Assembly (NCBI GenBank): GCA_013336525.1
Contig: JAAXTM010000001.1
Coordinates: 620,001-684,000, forward strand
From: Geobacteraceae bacterium
Lineage (GTDB): Bacteria; Desulfobacterota; Desulfuromonadia; Geobacterales; Pseudopelobacteraceae
DNA: 64,000 nucleotides
Direction of reading: 5' to 3'
A program made the position numbers and the translations under genes. The notes under the pieces were generated by a model. It did no database searches. It saw only the letters and a list, made by a program, of their open reading frames with translations, and was not told where the DNA came from. This document shows, piece by piece, positions 16,264 to 25,368 of the stretch (positions are counted from its first letter, which is position 1; each line of letters opens with the position of its first letter).

Positions 16264-17913
16264 CTACGCTTTCAACTGAAACTGATTAACAATACCCCTC
16301 AACTCTTCGGCCAGGTCGGCAAGACGGCTGGCTGCGGCGGCGGTCATCTGGGAGCTGGTGGCTGTTTCCTGAACTACATCAGTGATACGCTGCATATTGC
16401 CACTGATTTCATTTGTCGTGGCAGTCTGTTCCTCTGCAGCTGTTGCTATCTGGTTAATCTGCCCGGTTACTTCGTTTACCTGAGACAGAATCTCTTCAAG
16501 TGCACTGCCAGATTGGGAAGCGTCCTCAGTACCACGCTCAACCTCTTGCACGCCCTCTTCCATAGCAGTTACCGCACTGCGGGTTTCCATCTGGATGTTT
16601 TTTATCATCCCGCCAATTTCCTTGGTTGCACGGGTGGTCCGTTCAGCCAGGGCGCGTACTTCATCGGCAACGACTGCAAAACCGCGCCCCTGCTCGCCGG
16701 CACGGGCGGCTTCGATAGCTGCATTCAGCGCCAACAGATTGGTCTGGTCGGCGATATCTTCAATAGTACCGATGATTGCACCAATCTGATCGGAGCGTTC
16801 ACCGAGACTTTCAACTGTGCGAGCACTTTCCTGGACTTTGACAGCGATACGGGACATCCCGTCAACGGTTTTTTGAACGACAACGGCTCCACTGGTGGCT
16901 GTGTTGCAGGCCCGGTTGGCGCTTTCCACCGCCATGGTGCAGTTGCTGGCGATGTCATTTGAAGTGGCAGCCATCTCCTCACCGGCTGTCGCAACGGACG
17001 CAGCCTGGGCCGCAACATGCTCTGAACCGGTCGCAATTTGCTCGGCGTTTGCTCTCAACTCGCCAGCTGCATCCGTAAGAGCATCAGAACAGGAATGAAT
17101 CCGCTCCATTGCCGACTGGAGTGTGTTGGCAATCTGGTTAAAACTATCCCCGATCACCCCTAATTCATCACGGGAAGTAACAGCAGCGCGAACCGTAAGG
17201 TTGCCAGATGCCAGCTGTGAAGCAATCTCCTTGAGCGATACTGATGAGCGCCCGATGGAACCGCCAATCAGCATCCCGAGCGTCAACCCAAGCACAAGCG
17301 CACCCAGTATTGAGCCGACAATGACGTTACGATACAGGGAATATTGCTGCTGGCTTTTTGCATAAGCAGCCTTGGCTAGGTCAACCTCATTCTGCATAAG
17401 CGCTTCCATCGATTTGTTGGCTTTCTGGATAGCCGGGTTTACTACTTCAAAAGTCAGATTATTTGCTTCGCTATAGTTATTGGCCAGTGCTGCATTCGTG
17501 GCTGGCTCAAGACCTTCCTTAACAAAATCCGTTCGATCTTTATGAAAAACATCTGCCAGATCACGGGAGCTCTTGAGTGTTAAACTTTTATAGTACTCAC
17601 TCCAGAGTTCATTGATAGAGACAATATTTTTTTTGATCAGGTCGGCGTGTTGGCTGGTAGGGTGATCATGCATGGCGCTGACTTCACTTTTAGGGTCATG
17701 CTGAAGTGACAGCAACAACTGGATCCGGTTGGCACGCATCAAACCGTCAATTTTGGACAACATGCCGGTATTCTTCAAGTTGACCTGGAATACGTGTTCC
17801 AAAGCCTGGTTGCTCTGCCTGAAACCAACAAGGCCGATAACCCCGACAACAACCATCAGGAGAAGCAAAACAGATGTAATACCCATTAGTTTGGATTTAA
17901 TACTTAAATTCAT
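16264..17913 (-). CDS. Methyl-accepting chemotaxis protein
   Basis: 549 residues from the ATG at 17913 (GGGGGGCAAG upstream); a longer start adds 17 residues. TM1 at about 10-30, a four-helix-bundle ligand domain of about 150 residues, TM2 near residue 190, HAMP, then the signalling domain with tip [20 protein letters not shown] and [16 protein letters not shown]. No C-terminal CheR-binding pentapeptide is seen. A sigma-28-like site (GCTA-N15-GCCGAAAG, 17951-17977) lies upstream but is weak. The sensed compound is unknown. It is a monocistronic gene bounded by terminators. Confidence 0.92.
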   Translation of the reverse strand: MNLSIKSKLMGITSVLLLLMVVVGVIGLVGFRQSNQALEHVFQVNLKNTGMLSKIDGLMRANRIQLLLSLQHDPKSEVSAMHDHPTSQHADLIKKNIVSINELWSEYYKSLTLKSSRDLADVFHKDRTDFVKEGLEPATNAALANNYSEANNLTFEVVNPAIQKANKSMEALMQNEVDLAKAAYAKSQQQYSLYRNVIVGSILGALVLGLTLGMLIGGSIGRSSVSLKEIASQLASGNLTVRAAVTSRDELGVIGDSFNQIANTLQSAMERIHSCSDALTDAAGELRANAEQIATGSEHVAAQAASVATAGEEMAATSNDIASNCTMAVESANRACNTATSGAVVVQKTVDGMSRIAVKVQESARTVESLGERSDQIGAIIGTIEDIADQTNLLALNAAIEAARAGEQGRGFAVVADEVRALAERTTRATKEIGGMIKNIQMETRSAVTAMEEGVQEVERGTEDASQSGSALEEILSQVNEVTGQINQIATAAEEQTATTNEISGNMQRITDVVQETATSSQMTAAAASRLADLAEELRGIVNQFQLKA

Positions 17914-18003
17914 AAAACTTGCCCCCCAACCTTTCAAAGCAATGTAATAACTTTCGGCGTTCAATTAGTTTATTAGCTCTCGTAATCAAGCTGGAATTTA
18001 TCT

Positions 18004-18041
18004 GAAAAAAACCTCCGAGGTATATAAAACCCCGGAGGTTA
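18004..18041 (-). terminator. Intrinsic terminator after the Lys-rich small gene
   Basis: On the minus strand AACCTCCGGGG pairs with CCTCGGAGGTT and is followed by TTTTTT. It ends the small gene at 18082 and uses nearly the same stem as the terminator at 16222-16260. Confidence 0.8.
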
Positions 18042-18081
18042 GTTTAAATGCCAGTCTCGGATGCAAGGTGGAATAACACTA

Positions 18082-18276
18082 CTAGCAACCGGAAACTTCT
18101 TTCTTGGCCTTGGCAGCAGGCTTGGCTTCTTCTTTTTTCTTCTCGTCCTTCTTGGCGTCTTTCTTTGTGTCTTTCTTCTCAGCCTTCTTGTCAGCAGCTT
18201 CCTCTGCAGCAACTGCTACCATCGAAAAACTGATTGCCATCATTGCTGCTACTATCATTGCCATGATTTTTTTCAT
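18082..18276 (-). CDS. 64-residue Lys/Ala-rich exported protein ending in SGC
   Basis: Signal peptide MKKIMAMIVAAMMAISFSMVAVA, then a 40-residue mature chain almost entirely of Lys, Glu, Asp and Ala (for example KKAEKKDTKKDAKKDEKKK), ending VSGC before TAG. GGGAG lies 7 nt upstream of the ATG, and a terminator follows, so this is a real short gene. No known domain. The highly basic chain with a single terminal cysteine could bind polyanions, heme or a surface partner, but this is speculation. It lies downstream of the hydrogenase operon in the same orientation. Confidence 0.8.
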   Translation of the reverse strand: MKKIMAMIVAAMMAISFSMVAVAAEEAADKKAEKKDTKKDAKKDEKKKEEAKPAAKAKKEVSGC

Positions 18277-18424
18277 TGCTATTCTCCCTTAGTGTGTGGT
18301 GTACCGGCGGACCGGCATCAATCAAACGTAGGGACAATAACATGCAATTAAACAATCTTCCAGCAACATTTTGCGTTGTAAGTGCATTTTTTACATTTAA
18401 CACCAATTTATCGTGGAAATGATT

Positions 18425-19090
18425 CTATTCCGGCTTTTTAATGCGGTATTTAAACCCGCTGAAAATACTGGATATTTCGCCGTCATGCTCTTTAATGTCC
18501 ATCAGTACAGCGCTATATATATGATTTATAATAAATCCTGTGATAAACCATAGTCCGAGATGATGTGCCAGACGCATACCTTGACTACTGAAAAGCGTGT
18601 ACATAAACCCGAGCGTTTTATACATCAGTCCTCCCGGATCATATTGGGCATACAGTGCAAATCCGGTCAGGATCATTGATATATAGAGGCCGAACAGAAT
18701 GACATAGGCGGTGGTGGCAAGCGGATTATGGCCAAAAGTTTCCGGCACCTTCTTTTCCAAAAACATGTAGTAGCGAAACATAGTTACCATTTTTTTACGC
18801 CCTGAAACAGTTGCAAAAGGGAAAAATTCCCGCCAGCAAGCATACTTGTTGCCGATCAGCGACCAGATGACACGGGAAGCAACACTGACTGCAAAGGCGT
18901 ATGCGGCAGTAAAATGAAAAAAACGGAGCCAACCCATGCTAAAATCCGAAGCCGATTGACCGAAGTTGTATGGAGAACCGATGAAAAAACCGGTTACCGC
19001 CAGAATCACAATAGCGAACACATTGACCCAATGATTTATACGTACGGGCAACTCCCAGATATAATGTTTGTATTTTGGTGTTTTCGACAT
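18425..19090 (-). CDS. hyaC: NiFe hydrogenase cytochrome b subunit
   Basis: 221 residues, four membrane segments. Histidines sit in RINHWVNV, RFFHFTAAYAFAV, RLAHHLGLWFITGFIINHIY, matching the di-heme b-type subunit (HyaC/CybH family) that takes electrons from the hydrogenase small subunit to the quinone pool. It starts 15 bp after the large-subunit stop and has AGGGGAGGGG as RBS. In Geobacter naming this subunit of the Hya enzyme is called HyaB. It is the last hydrogenase gene here; no maturation protease follows. Confidence 0.88.
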   Translation of the reverse strand: MSKTPKYKHYIWELPVRINHWVNVFAIVILAVTGFFIGSPYNFGQSASDFSMGWLRFFHFTAAYAFAVSVASRVIWSLIGNKYACWREFFPFATVSGRKKMVTMFRYYMFLEKKVPETFGHNPLATTAYVILFGLYISMILTGFALYAQYDPGGLMYKTLGFMYTLFSSQGMRLAHHLGLWFITGFIINHIYSAVLMDIKEHDGEISSIFSGFKYRIKKPE

Positions 19091-19105
19091 GAATTGGCCC
19101 CTCCC

Positions 19106-20803
19106 CTATACTACCTTGACCTTAACCACCTCATTACCATTGACATCCATGACATGGACAGCGCAGGCAAGACAGGGGTCAAAGGAATGAATAGTACGCA
19201 GGATTTCAAGCGGTTTATTCTCATCAGCCACCGGCGTTCCGACCAGAGCCGCTTCGTATGGACCGCGCTGACCTTTGGCATCACGCGGCGACGCGTTCCA
19301 TGTTGAAGGGACAACCGCCTGATAATTGAGAATTTTCATATCCTTGATCTTGATCCAGTGACCAAGCGCACCACGGGGGGCCTCATGAAAACCGAATCCT
19401 TTGGCTTCAGCAGGCCAGGTTGAGGGATCCCATTTCTCGTTGTTGTGAATACGGTAATCACCCTTGGAGATATTACCGATCAATTCATCAAGCCATTTCG
19501 GTGTTTGTTGAGCAATCAGCAGAGCATCAATACCCCTGGCAGCGGTACGCCCGAGCGTAGAAAACAGTGCCGGGGCACCGACTCCCAGCTTGCCGAGCAC
19601 CAGATCCACTACCGCCTTGGTCTCTTTATGCCCGGAAGCATAGGCCACCAGAATGCGGGCCAGCGGGCCGACTTCCATAGATTTTTCTTCATAGCGGGGT
19701 GCCTTCACGAATGAATATTTCGCGGTCGTATCAAGATTCTTGTATGGCGGTTTTGGCCCGGTGTAGCGGGCATCGGTTTCCCCTTCAAACGGGTGCAGTC
19801 CCTTCCCTGCTCCGGCGCTGTTTTCAAACCAGGAGTGATCGACGTACTCGGCTATTTTGCCCTGATCAACCGGAATAACTTTAGAGAGATCCTTGTTCAG
19901 CAGTGCGCCGGCAGGGAACCAGGGGTTGCCGTTGGCGTCAGGAAATTCGCCATATGACAGATAATTGCCGACACCGGCACCGATACCGGCCCATTCCTTA
20001 TAGAAGGAAGCAATTGCCAAAAGATCCGGGATATATACTTTCTCTACGAAATCCTGCGCTTTTTTCAGCAAGCGCTTGATCTCGATCAGTTTGTCGGCGT
20101 TAAGGGCATTCTGGGAATCCGGGTCGATCGGAATCGACATGCCGCCAACCAGAAAAGTCTGCGGATGAGGATTTTTGCTCCCGAGAATAGCGTGAATTTT
20201 GATGACATCTTTTTGCCATTCCAGCGCTTCGAGATAATGGGCGGTTGCCATGAGATTAGCTTCTGGCGGCAGTTTATACGCAGGGTGCCCCCAATAGGCG
20301 TTAGCGAATGGACCAAGACGGCCTGACGCGACAAACGCTTTTACCTTGTCCTGTACCGTTTTGAAATAGGTAGCTGAGTTGTTCGGCCAATCGGAAAGTG
20401 ACGCAGCCAGAGCGGCTGTTTTGGTTGGGTCAGCTTTCAGGCCGGAGGTGATATCAACCCAGTCAAGCGCATGCAGATGATAGAAATGAATGACATGATC
20501 CTGCACATTCTGGATTCCAATAATGATATTACGGATCAACTGGGCATTGGGCGGGATCTTTATTTTAAGGGCATCTTCAACGGCACGGATGGATGCAATT
20601 GAATGAACGGTGGTACATACGCCACAGAAACGTTGCGTCCAGAACCACGCATCGCGGGGATCACGACCGCGAAGGATTTTTTCGATACCGCGAAACATGG
20701 TAGCTGAACTCCAGGCATCTTTTATGAATCCCCCTTCGATCTCTGCTTCAATACGAAGATGCCCTTCAATCCTGCAAATCGGATCTACGACAATCCTGGT
20801 CAT
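19106..20803 (-). CDS. hyaB: NiFe hydrogenase large (catalytic) subunit
   Basis: 565 residues. The four Ni-Fe ligands are visible as C60/C63 in RFCGVC and C544/C547 in DPCLACAVH. H550 is the expected processing site; the 15 residues after it (VMDVNGNEVVKVKVV) would be removed by a maturation endopeptidase after nickel insertion. Other family blocks include RIEGHLR near the start and GDYRIHNNEKWDP. It forms the membrane-associated uptake hydrogenase (group 1) with the small subunit and cytochrome b; named HyaL in Geobacter. GGAGGGAT precedes the start, 3 bp after the small-subunit stop. Confidence 0.95.
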   Translation of the reverse strand: MTRIVVDPICRIEGHLRIEAEIEGGFIKDAWSSATMFRGIEKILRGRDPRDAWFWTQRFCGVCTTVHSIASIRAVEDALKIKIPPNAQLIRNIIIGIQNVQDHVIHFYHLHALDWVDITSGLKADPTKTAALAASLSDWPNNSATYFKTVQDKVKAFVASGRLGPFANAYWGHPAYKLPPEANLMATAHYLEALEWQKDVIKIHAILGSKNPHPQTFLVGGMSIPIDPDSQNALNADKLIEIKRLLKKAQDFVEKVYIPDLLAIASFYKEWAGIGAGVGNYLSYGEFPDANGNPWFPAGALLNKDLSKVIPVDQGKIAEYVDHSWFENSAGAGKGLHPFEGETDARYTGPKPPYKNLDTTAKYSFVKAPRYEEKSMEVGPLARILVAYASGHKETKAVVDLVLGKLGVGAPALFSTLGRTAARGIDALLIAQQTPKWLDELIGNISKGDYRIHNNEKWDPSTWPAEAKGFGFHEAPRGALGHWIKIKDMKILNYQAVVPSTWNASPRDAKGQRGPYEAALVGTPVADENKPLEILRTIHSFDPCLACAVHVMDVNGNEVVKVKVV

Positions 20804-20806
20804 TGC

Positions 20807-21943
20807 TTATCCCTCCTTCGTTTCTGCAGGCTTTTTGTCTTTGCGCAGCGCACTCATGACACCATGGACAGCGAAGGCCGCAGCGGCACCTGCCACCAGA
20901 CCAAGACCGATCTTGTCAGCGGTCGCCTCGACACCGAAGCCGGGAACATCAGGCAGCCGGTGATACATCGGCGACATGGTATCCCAGAACTGCGGTTCCG
21001 AACAACCGGCACAGCCATGACCTGAAGCAACCGGCCAGCTGGTTTTTTCGTTGTAGCGCTGGGTTGGGCAATTATGGAATGTTGCGGGCCCCTTGCATCC
21101 CATCTTGTTGAGACAGAATCCTTTGCGATGTGCTTCGTCACCCCAATGCTCGACAAACTGTCCGGCATCAAAATGCGGCCGTCTCTCGCAGTTGTCATGA
21201 ATGCGCTTGCCATAGGCAAACAGCGGGCGCCCCTTGCCGTCCATGGCGGGGATTTTGCCAAAAACGAGATAATGTACAACCGTAGCGGTCAGGTTATCGG
21301 CGTTACACGGACAACCGGGGAGATTAATGACGGTAGCACCCGGCACCGCTTCTGTGACACCGACGGCACCGGTCGGGTTTGGAGCAGCGGCGGCAATGCC
21401 GCCGTAAGCGGCACAGGTACCGATAGCGATCGTAGCCGCGGCGCTCCCGCAGACCCGCCGGGCAATTTCCAAATGTGTTTTTCCGCCCGTACAGCCGTAC
21501 ACTCCGTCGTCCTTCATGGAGATGGAGCCCTCGACAACACAGAGGTATTTGCCTTTGTACTTGGTAATGGTGTTTTCAAGTGCTTCTTCTGCCTGATGGC
21601 CGGCAGCGGCCATTATAGTTTCATGATAATCAACCGACAGAATATCAAGGATGATCTCACCAACGGTTGGATTGGCGGCACGCAGCAGTGCCTCGGTATC
21701 TCCGGTGCAATCCTGGAAGTTCAGCCAGACCAGCGTTGGACGCTTGACCTCGTCCAAAGCCTGAGCAACAGAAGGAGCAAACGAAGCGGGCAGAGACATT
21801 GCAGCCGTCATCACAGAGCAGAACTTTAGAAAGTCGCGCCGGGACACCCCACGTTGCTTGAGAATCTCTCCTACGGAGTATCCCCGCAGCTCTAAACCCT
21901 GTTCTGATTTGCCTGATTCATCATCGTTTTTTTGCATACTCAT
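20807..21943 (-). CDS. hyaA: NiFe hydrogenase small subunit, Tat-exported
   Basis: 378 residues. A twin-arginine signal (SRRDFLKFC, R35/R36) shows export of the folded complex. The mature chain carries cysteines for three Fe-S clusters: FQDCTG, GTCAAYGG and LPGCPCNADN (proximal), then HDNCERR, GFCLNKMGCKGP and CPTQRYNE, and HGCAGCSEPQFWD. A C-terminal hydrophobic helix (about 342-364) anchors it to the membrane facing the periplasm. AAAGGGGG precedes the start. First gene of the small-large-cytochrome b operon; named HyaS in Geobacter. Confidence 0.95.
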   Translation of the reverse strand: MSMQKNDDESGKSEQGLELRGYSVGEILKQRGVSRRDFLKFCSVMTAAMSLPASFAPSVAQALDEVKRPTLVWLNFQDCTGDTEALLRAANPTVGEIILDILSVDYHETIMAAAGHQAEEALENTITKYKGKYLCVVEGSISMKDDGVYGCTGGKTHLEIARRVCGSAAATIAIGTCAAYGGIAAAAPNPTGAVGVTEAVPGATVINLPGCPCNADNLTATVVHYLVFGKIPAMDGKGRPLFAYGKRIHDNCERRPHFDAGQFVEHWGDEAHRKGFCLNKMGCKGPATFHNCPTQRYNEKTSWPVASGHGCAGCSEPQFWDTMSPMYHRLPDVPGFGVEATADKIGLGLVAGAAAAFAVHGVMSALRKDKKPAETKEG

Positions 21944-22125
21944 ACCTGACCCCCTTTCAGAAGTTTATACGTAGGTACCTGGATATGTCATACAATTCCA
22001 CCTTAACTATTTGCGGTTATAAATATAAATAAGTTCTATTACAATGTATATTTTATGCATAGCTGATTTTAAAGAACCTTAGTAAGGTTATCACGGCAAC
22101 TGCAACAATCAACAATCGAACAGAT

Positions 22126-24564
22126 TTATTTTCTTGTTTTTTTGGCCTTCTTCTTTTTCAGATTATCTTTGACCCGCTTTTCAGCCCTTGCAATCAAAAG
22201 CCGATGACTCCCCTCACCCTGCCCTTCAGCTGGAATACGCTGGATGTAACTGCCATCAGGCTGCATATCCCACGCAGAACGTTGATCCGCCAGATGTGTT
22301 TCAAATATCGTGCGAATTTCTTTGGTCAACTCAGGCGGCTCTACCGGACAGAGGATCTCAACCCGAGCCTCAAGATTTCGCTTCATGGCATCAGCAGAAG
22401 CGATAAAATATTCTTCAGCACCGCCATTGCGGAAATAGTAGATGCGGGCATGCTCCAGAAACCTCCCGACAACACTGACCACCCTGACATTGTCAGAAAG
22501 CCCGGCAATTCCAGGGCGCAGACGACAGGTGTCACGAACAATCAGATCAATTTTGACACCTGCCATTGAGGCACGGTATAGCGCCCTGACTACATCTCCA
22601 TCCTCCAGGGCGTTAATTTTAAACTGAATCAAACCGCCACCGGCAGACTGGTGCACATTTATTTCACGCTCAATTTTATCAAGCAGCGCTTTTTTCAGCA
22701 TCCGTGGAGCAAGTGCGAGCTTTGAATATTTACGTTTGAGCATGAAGCCGGTAGTTAAAAAATTGAACAGTTCCGTAACATCTTCGGCGATTACCTGATC
22801 ACATGTCAATATACCGACATCACTGTACAACCGGGCGGTATCAGCATGGTAATTGCCGGTGCCGAGGTGCAGATAGCGCCGCAGGCCGTTGTAATCCTGA
22901 CGCACAACCATAATGACCTTGCAGTGCGTCTTTAAGCCGACGACACCGTACGTGACGTGCACCCCGGCTTCTTCCATTCGTTCCGCGAGACTGATATTGG
23001 TCGCCTCGTCAAACCGGGCCTTCAACTCGACAACGACGGCGACCTGTTTACCGTTATGCGCAGCCAGAATCAGTGCATCAATAATGCGGCTCTGGCGCGA
23101 GGTGCGATAAAGAGTCATCTTGATGCCGCGAACTTTGGGATCGGTCGCCGCCTCACGCAAAAAGCGTTCGACTGAAGTTGAAAAGGATTCATAAGGGTGC
23201 TGCAGCAGAATCGCACCAGCATCGCGAATTATATGAAAAATATTGCGCGTCGTTTGCAATTTCGGGTGGTCTACCGGATAGTGTGGAGGATCATGTAACC
23301 GGGCAAAGTCGAGTCGAGTCAACTCAAAGAGGTCACGCATCGCAAGCAGGCCTGGAACTTCAAACACGTCAGTCGCTTCATCCAGTTCAAGTTCTGCCGC
23401 TAGGCGACCGCGATGTACCGGATCCATGCCGGCACCGATCTCAAGCCGTACGATCGGGGCAAACTTGCGTTCTTTAAGCTCAGATTCGATCATCGCCATC
23501 AGATCGTCCGCCTCTTCTTCATCCTGTTCGGTATTGGCGTTTCTGGTAACCCGGAAAAGTTCGCACGATACGATTTCCATACCCGGAAAAAGCATATCCA
23601 GATTGTTCATCATGACCTCTTCAAGCCTGATGAAATGTTCCCCTTTGCCGACCCTGATAAATCGGGGGGTACCGGCATTAACCGGCACCTTGATCCGTAC
23701 CAGTGAATTATGTTTGGCTTTTGGATAACGGAGTGCCACCAAAAGATTAAGCGACAGATTTGATATAAACGGAAAAGGATGGGCGGGGTCTATAGATTGC
23801 GGCGTCAGAAGCGGGAAAATATTCGTATAGTAAAACTCCCTCAGCAGTTTTTTTTCTTTGGGAGTCAACTCGTCATATTGCTCAATCAAAATGTTTTTTT
23901 CTTCCAGCAGAGTGCAGATTTCACAAAACGACTTCTCCTTGCGTGCCTCGATATCACGGACTTCGGCATAACATTCCGTTACCTGTTGGCGTGCAGTACG
24001 GCCATCGAGGGACAACTCCCTCATCCCGGCCCCGATCTGCTGTTTCAGGCCGCCGATACGCTTCATAAAGAACTCATCTAGGTTGCCACTGACAATTGCA
24101 ATGAATTTAAGCCGTTCCAGCAAAGGTGTGCGCTGGTCCTCAGCTTCATGCAACACACGACGGTTGAACGACAGCCATGTCAACTCACGGTTCAGGAACC
24201 ACTGGCTGTCATGCAGATCATAATGTTCAGATCCATTGGCTGAAATATCACTCTTTGCTTTCGCCGCTGCATTCGCATTTGTAAACACAAGTTTTGAGGA
24301 TTTGGATTTGCTGTTTTTCGCCTGATTGCCAGATGACTTAACAGCTTTTGTATTAGGCACTTTCAACTTGGGACTTTTCTGCTTAGCAACTTTCGATTTG
24401 GAGCTCTTGGACTTATCGTCCTTTGTCTTAACTGAATTTGATTTAAGCAGCTTTTGTTTATCATTTTTCTTGGCGTTGGTCACATTAACATCGGCAGACA
24501 ACAAACTGCTGCCAACGACATCAATTGGTGATGAAAACGACTCAATATTTTCTTGTTCTGGCAC
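22126..24564 (-). CDS. ppk1: Polyphosphate kinase 1 with long Lys/Ser-rich N-terminal extension
   Basis: 812 residues. The PPK1 core begins near residue 118 (DSQWFLNRELTWLSFNRRVL) and includes FIAIVSGNLDEFFMKRIGG, MTLYRTSRQSRI and the histidine region HLGTGNYHADTARLYSDVG, whose His is autophosphorylated when polyphosphate is made from ATP. Two features are unusual: about 115 residues of Lys/Ser-rich low-complexity sequence before the core, and a basic tail (LKKKKAKKTRK). Typical PPK1 is about 690-720 residues. It is monocistronic in view. The polar extension may bind polyphosphate or nucleic acid. Confidence 0.93.
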   Translation of the reverse strand: MPEQENIESFSSPIDVVGSSLLSADVNVTNAKKNDKQKLLKSNSVKTKDDKSKSSKSKVAKQKSPKLKVPNTKAVKSSGNQAKNSKSKSSKLVFTNANAAAKAKSDISANGSEHYDLHDSQWFLNRELTWLSFNRRVLHEAEDQRTPLLERLKFIAIVSGNLDEFFMKRIGGLKQQIGAGMRELSLDGRTARQQVTECYAEVRDIEARKEKSFCEICTLLEEKNILIEQYDELTPKEKKLLREFYYTNIFPLLTPQSIDPAHPFPFISNLSLNLLVALRYPKAKHNSLVRIKVPVNAGTPRFIRVGKGEHFIRLEEVMMNNLDMLFPGMEIVSCELFRVTRNANTEQDEEEADDLMAMIESELKERKFAPIVRLEIGAGMDPVHRGRLAAELELDEATDVFEVPGLLAMRDLFELTRLDFARLHDPPHYPVDHPKLQTTRNIFHIIRDAGAILLQHPYESFSTSVERFLREAATDPKVRGIKMTLYRTSRQSRIIDALILAAHNGKQVAVVVELKARFDEATNISLAERMEEAGVHVTYGVVGLKTHCKVIMVVRQDYNGLRRYLHLGTGNYHADTARLYSDVGILTCDQVIAEDVTELFNFLTTGFMLKRKYSKLALAPRMLKKALLDKIEREINVHQSAGGGLIQFKINALEDGDVVRALYRASMAGVKIDLIVRDTCRLRPGIAGLSDNVRVVSVVGRFLEHARIYYFRNGGAEEYFIASADAMKRNLEARVEILCPVEPPELTKEIRTIFETHLADQRSAWDMQPDGSYIQRIPAEGQGEGSHRLLIARAEKRVKDNLKKKKAKKTRK

Positions 24565-24715
24565 CGGAAAGCTCCCTTACATTGGTAGTTGATAGATTAA
24601 TACTACATTGTTTATGCTCAACCGCAAGCGGTTGATATAAAAAACACAAAATGCTTGTCAATTACTTATACAGTCTTCATAATTCTGAAAAGAAGGTCCT
24701 ATTAAGGAGGATACA

Positions 24716-25282
24716 ATTAAATCCTTAGCCCTTTATATTGTTGGAATAATTTGTTTATTGTCTTGCTATAGCTTCAACTCTGAAGGGGCTGGTAAAAAAA
24801 TGCCCGATTACAAAATCACTAAAAACTGTAATTTCGAGGATGTCTACCCTGGTTTCTCGGCCAATTCGTGTTCTCCCGAAATCATTGTTCCTACCTTCGA
24901 AGGATTGCTTATCAATACGCCTCCAAAAGTGCCTCTTTCTGCCGCATTGTCAGTGAAAGTGGCTTGCAGCTTTGCTTTTTCACTAAGAAGGGATTTAGGG
25001 GTCTTGGAACGCGTCGAAAACGAAATAGTTTTCACGGTTGTAGATAGGGAAACCAATATTACCTATTCCGGCAAGATGCCCAATATGGATCATTCTATCC
25101 CGAGTCCCGGCCGGTCAAAAAAAACATTACGGAGGGAAGAATTGCCCGATCAAATCATTGAAAGTTATGTCAATGTTGACTTGGTGAAAGTTGTCCGCAT
25201 GCAAAAAAAAACCGGTAGATATAAAGTATATGCAACAGTCTCGACTTTTAAATCCAATACCCTTGATTTTGAAGTGTACTAA
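24716..25282 (+). CDS. Small lipoprotein of unknown function, apparent ATT start
   Basis: 188 residues if translation starts at the ATT at 24716. A perfect AAGGAGG (24704-24710) lies 5 nt upstream of that ATT, and the frame from it reads KSLALYIVGIICLLSC, a full lipoprotein signal with lipobox LLSC. The first conventional start in frame is TTG at 24758, which has no RBS and would cut off the signal. The mature protein has two cysteines (KNC, NSC) and strand-like sequence ending STFKSNTLDFEVY. No family recognised. It lies alone between ppk1 (divergent) and the rep-like gene. Confidence 0.7.
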   Translation: MKSLALYIVGIICLLSCYSFNSEGAGKKMPDYKITKNCNFEDVYPGFSANSCSPEIIVPTFEGLLINTPPKVPLSAALSVKVACSFAFSLRRDLGVLERVENEIVFTVVDRETNITYSGKMPNMDHSIPSPGRSKKTLRREELPDQIIESYVNVDLVKVVRMQKKTGRYKVYATVSTFKSNTLDFEVY

Positions 25283-25368
25283 GGAGTCTGCCACAGGGAA
25301 GATATGTTAATTTAAATAAATTTATACAAAATTGCCTCCGTACCCCCCTCCGTGGTACACCTATAACC

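Noticed and set aside
16513-16962. Plus-strand frame inside the chemoreceptor
   Set aside because: Antisense of the conserved signalling domain; no independent start or motif.
22070-22095. Terminator after ppk1
   Set aside because: AACCTTA/TAAGGTT is a short dyad with almost no loop and no T-run.
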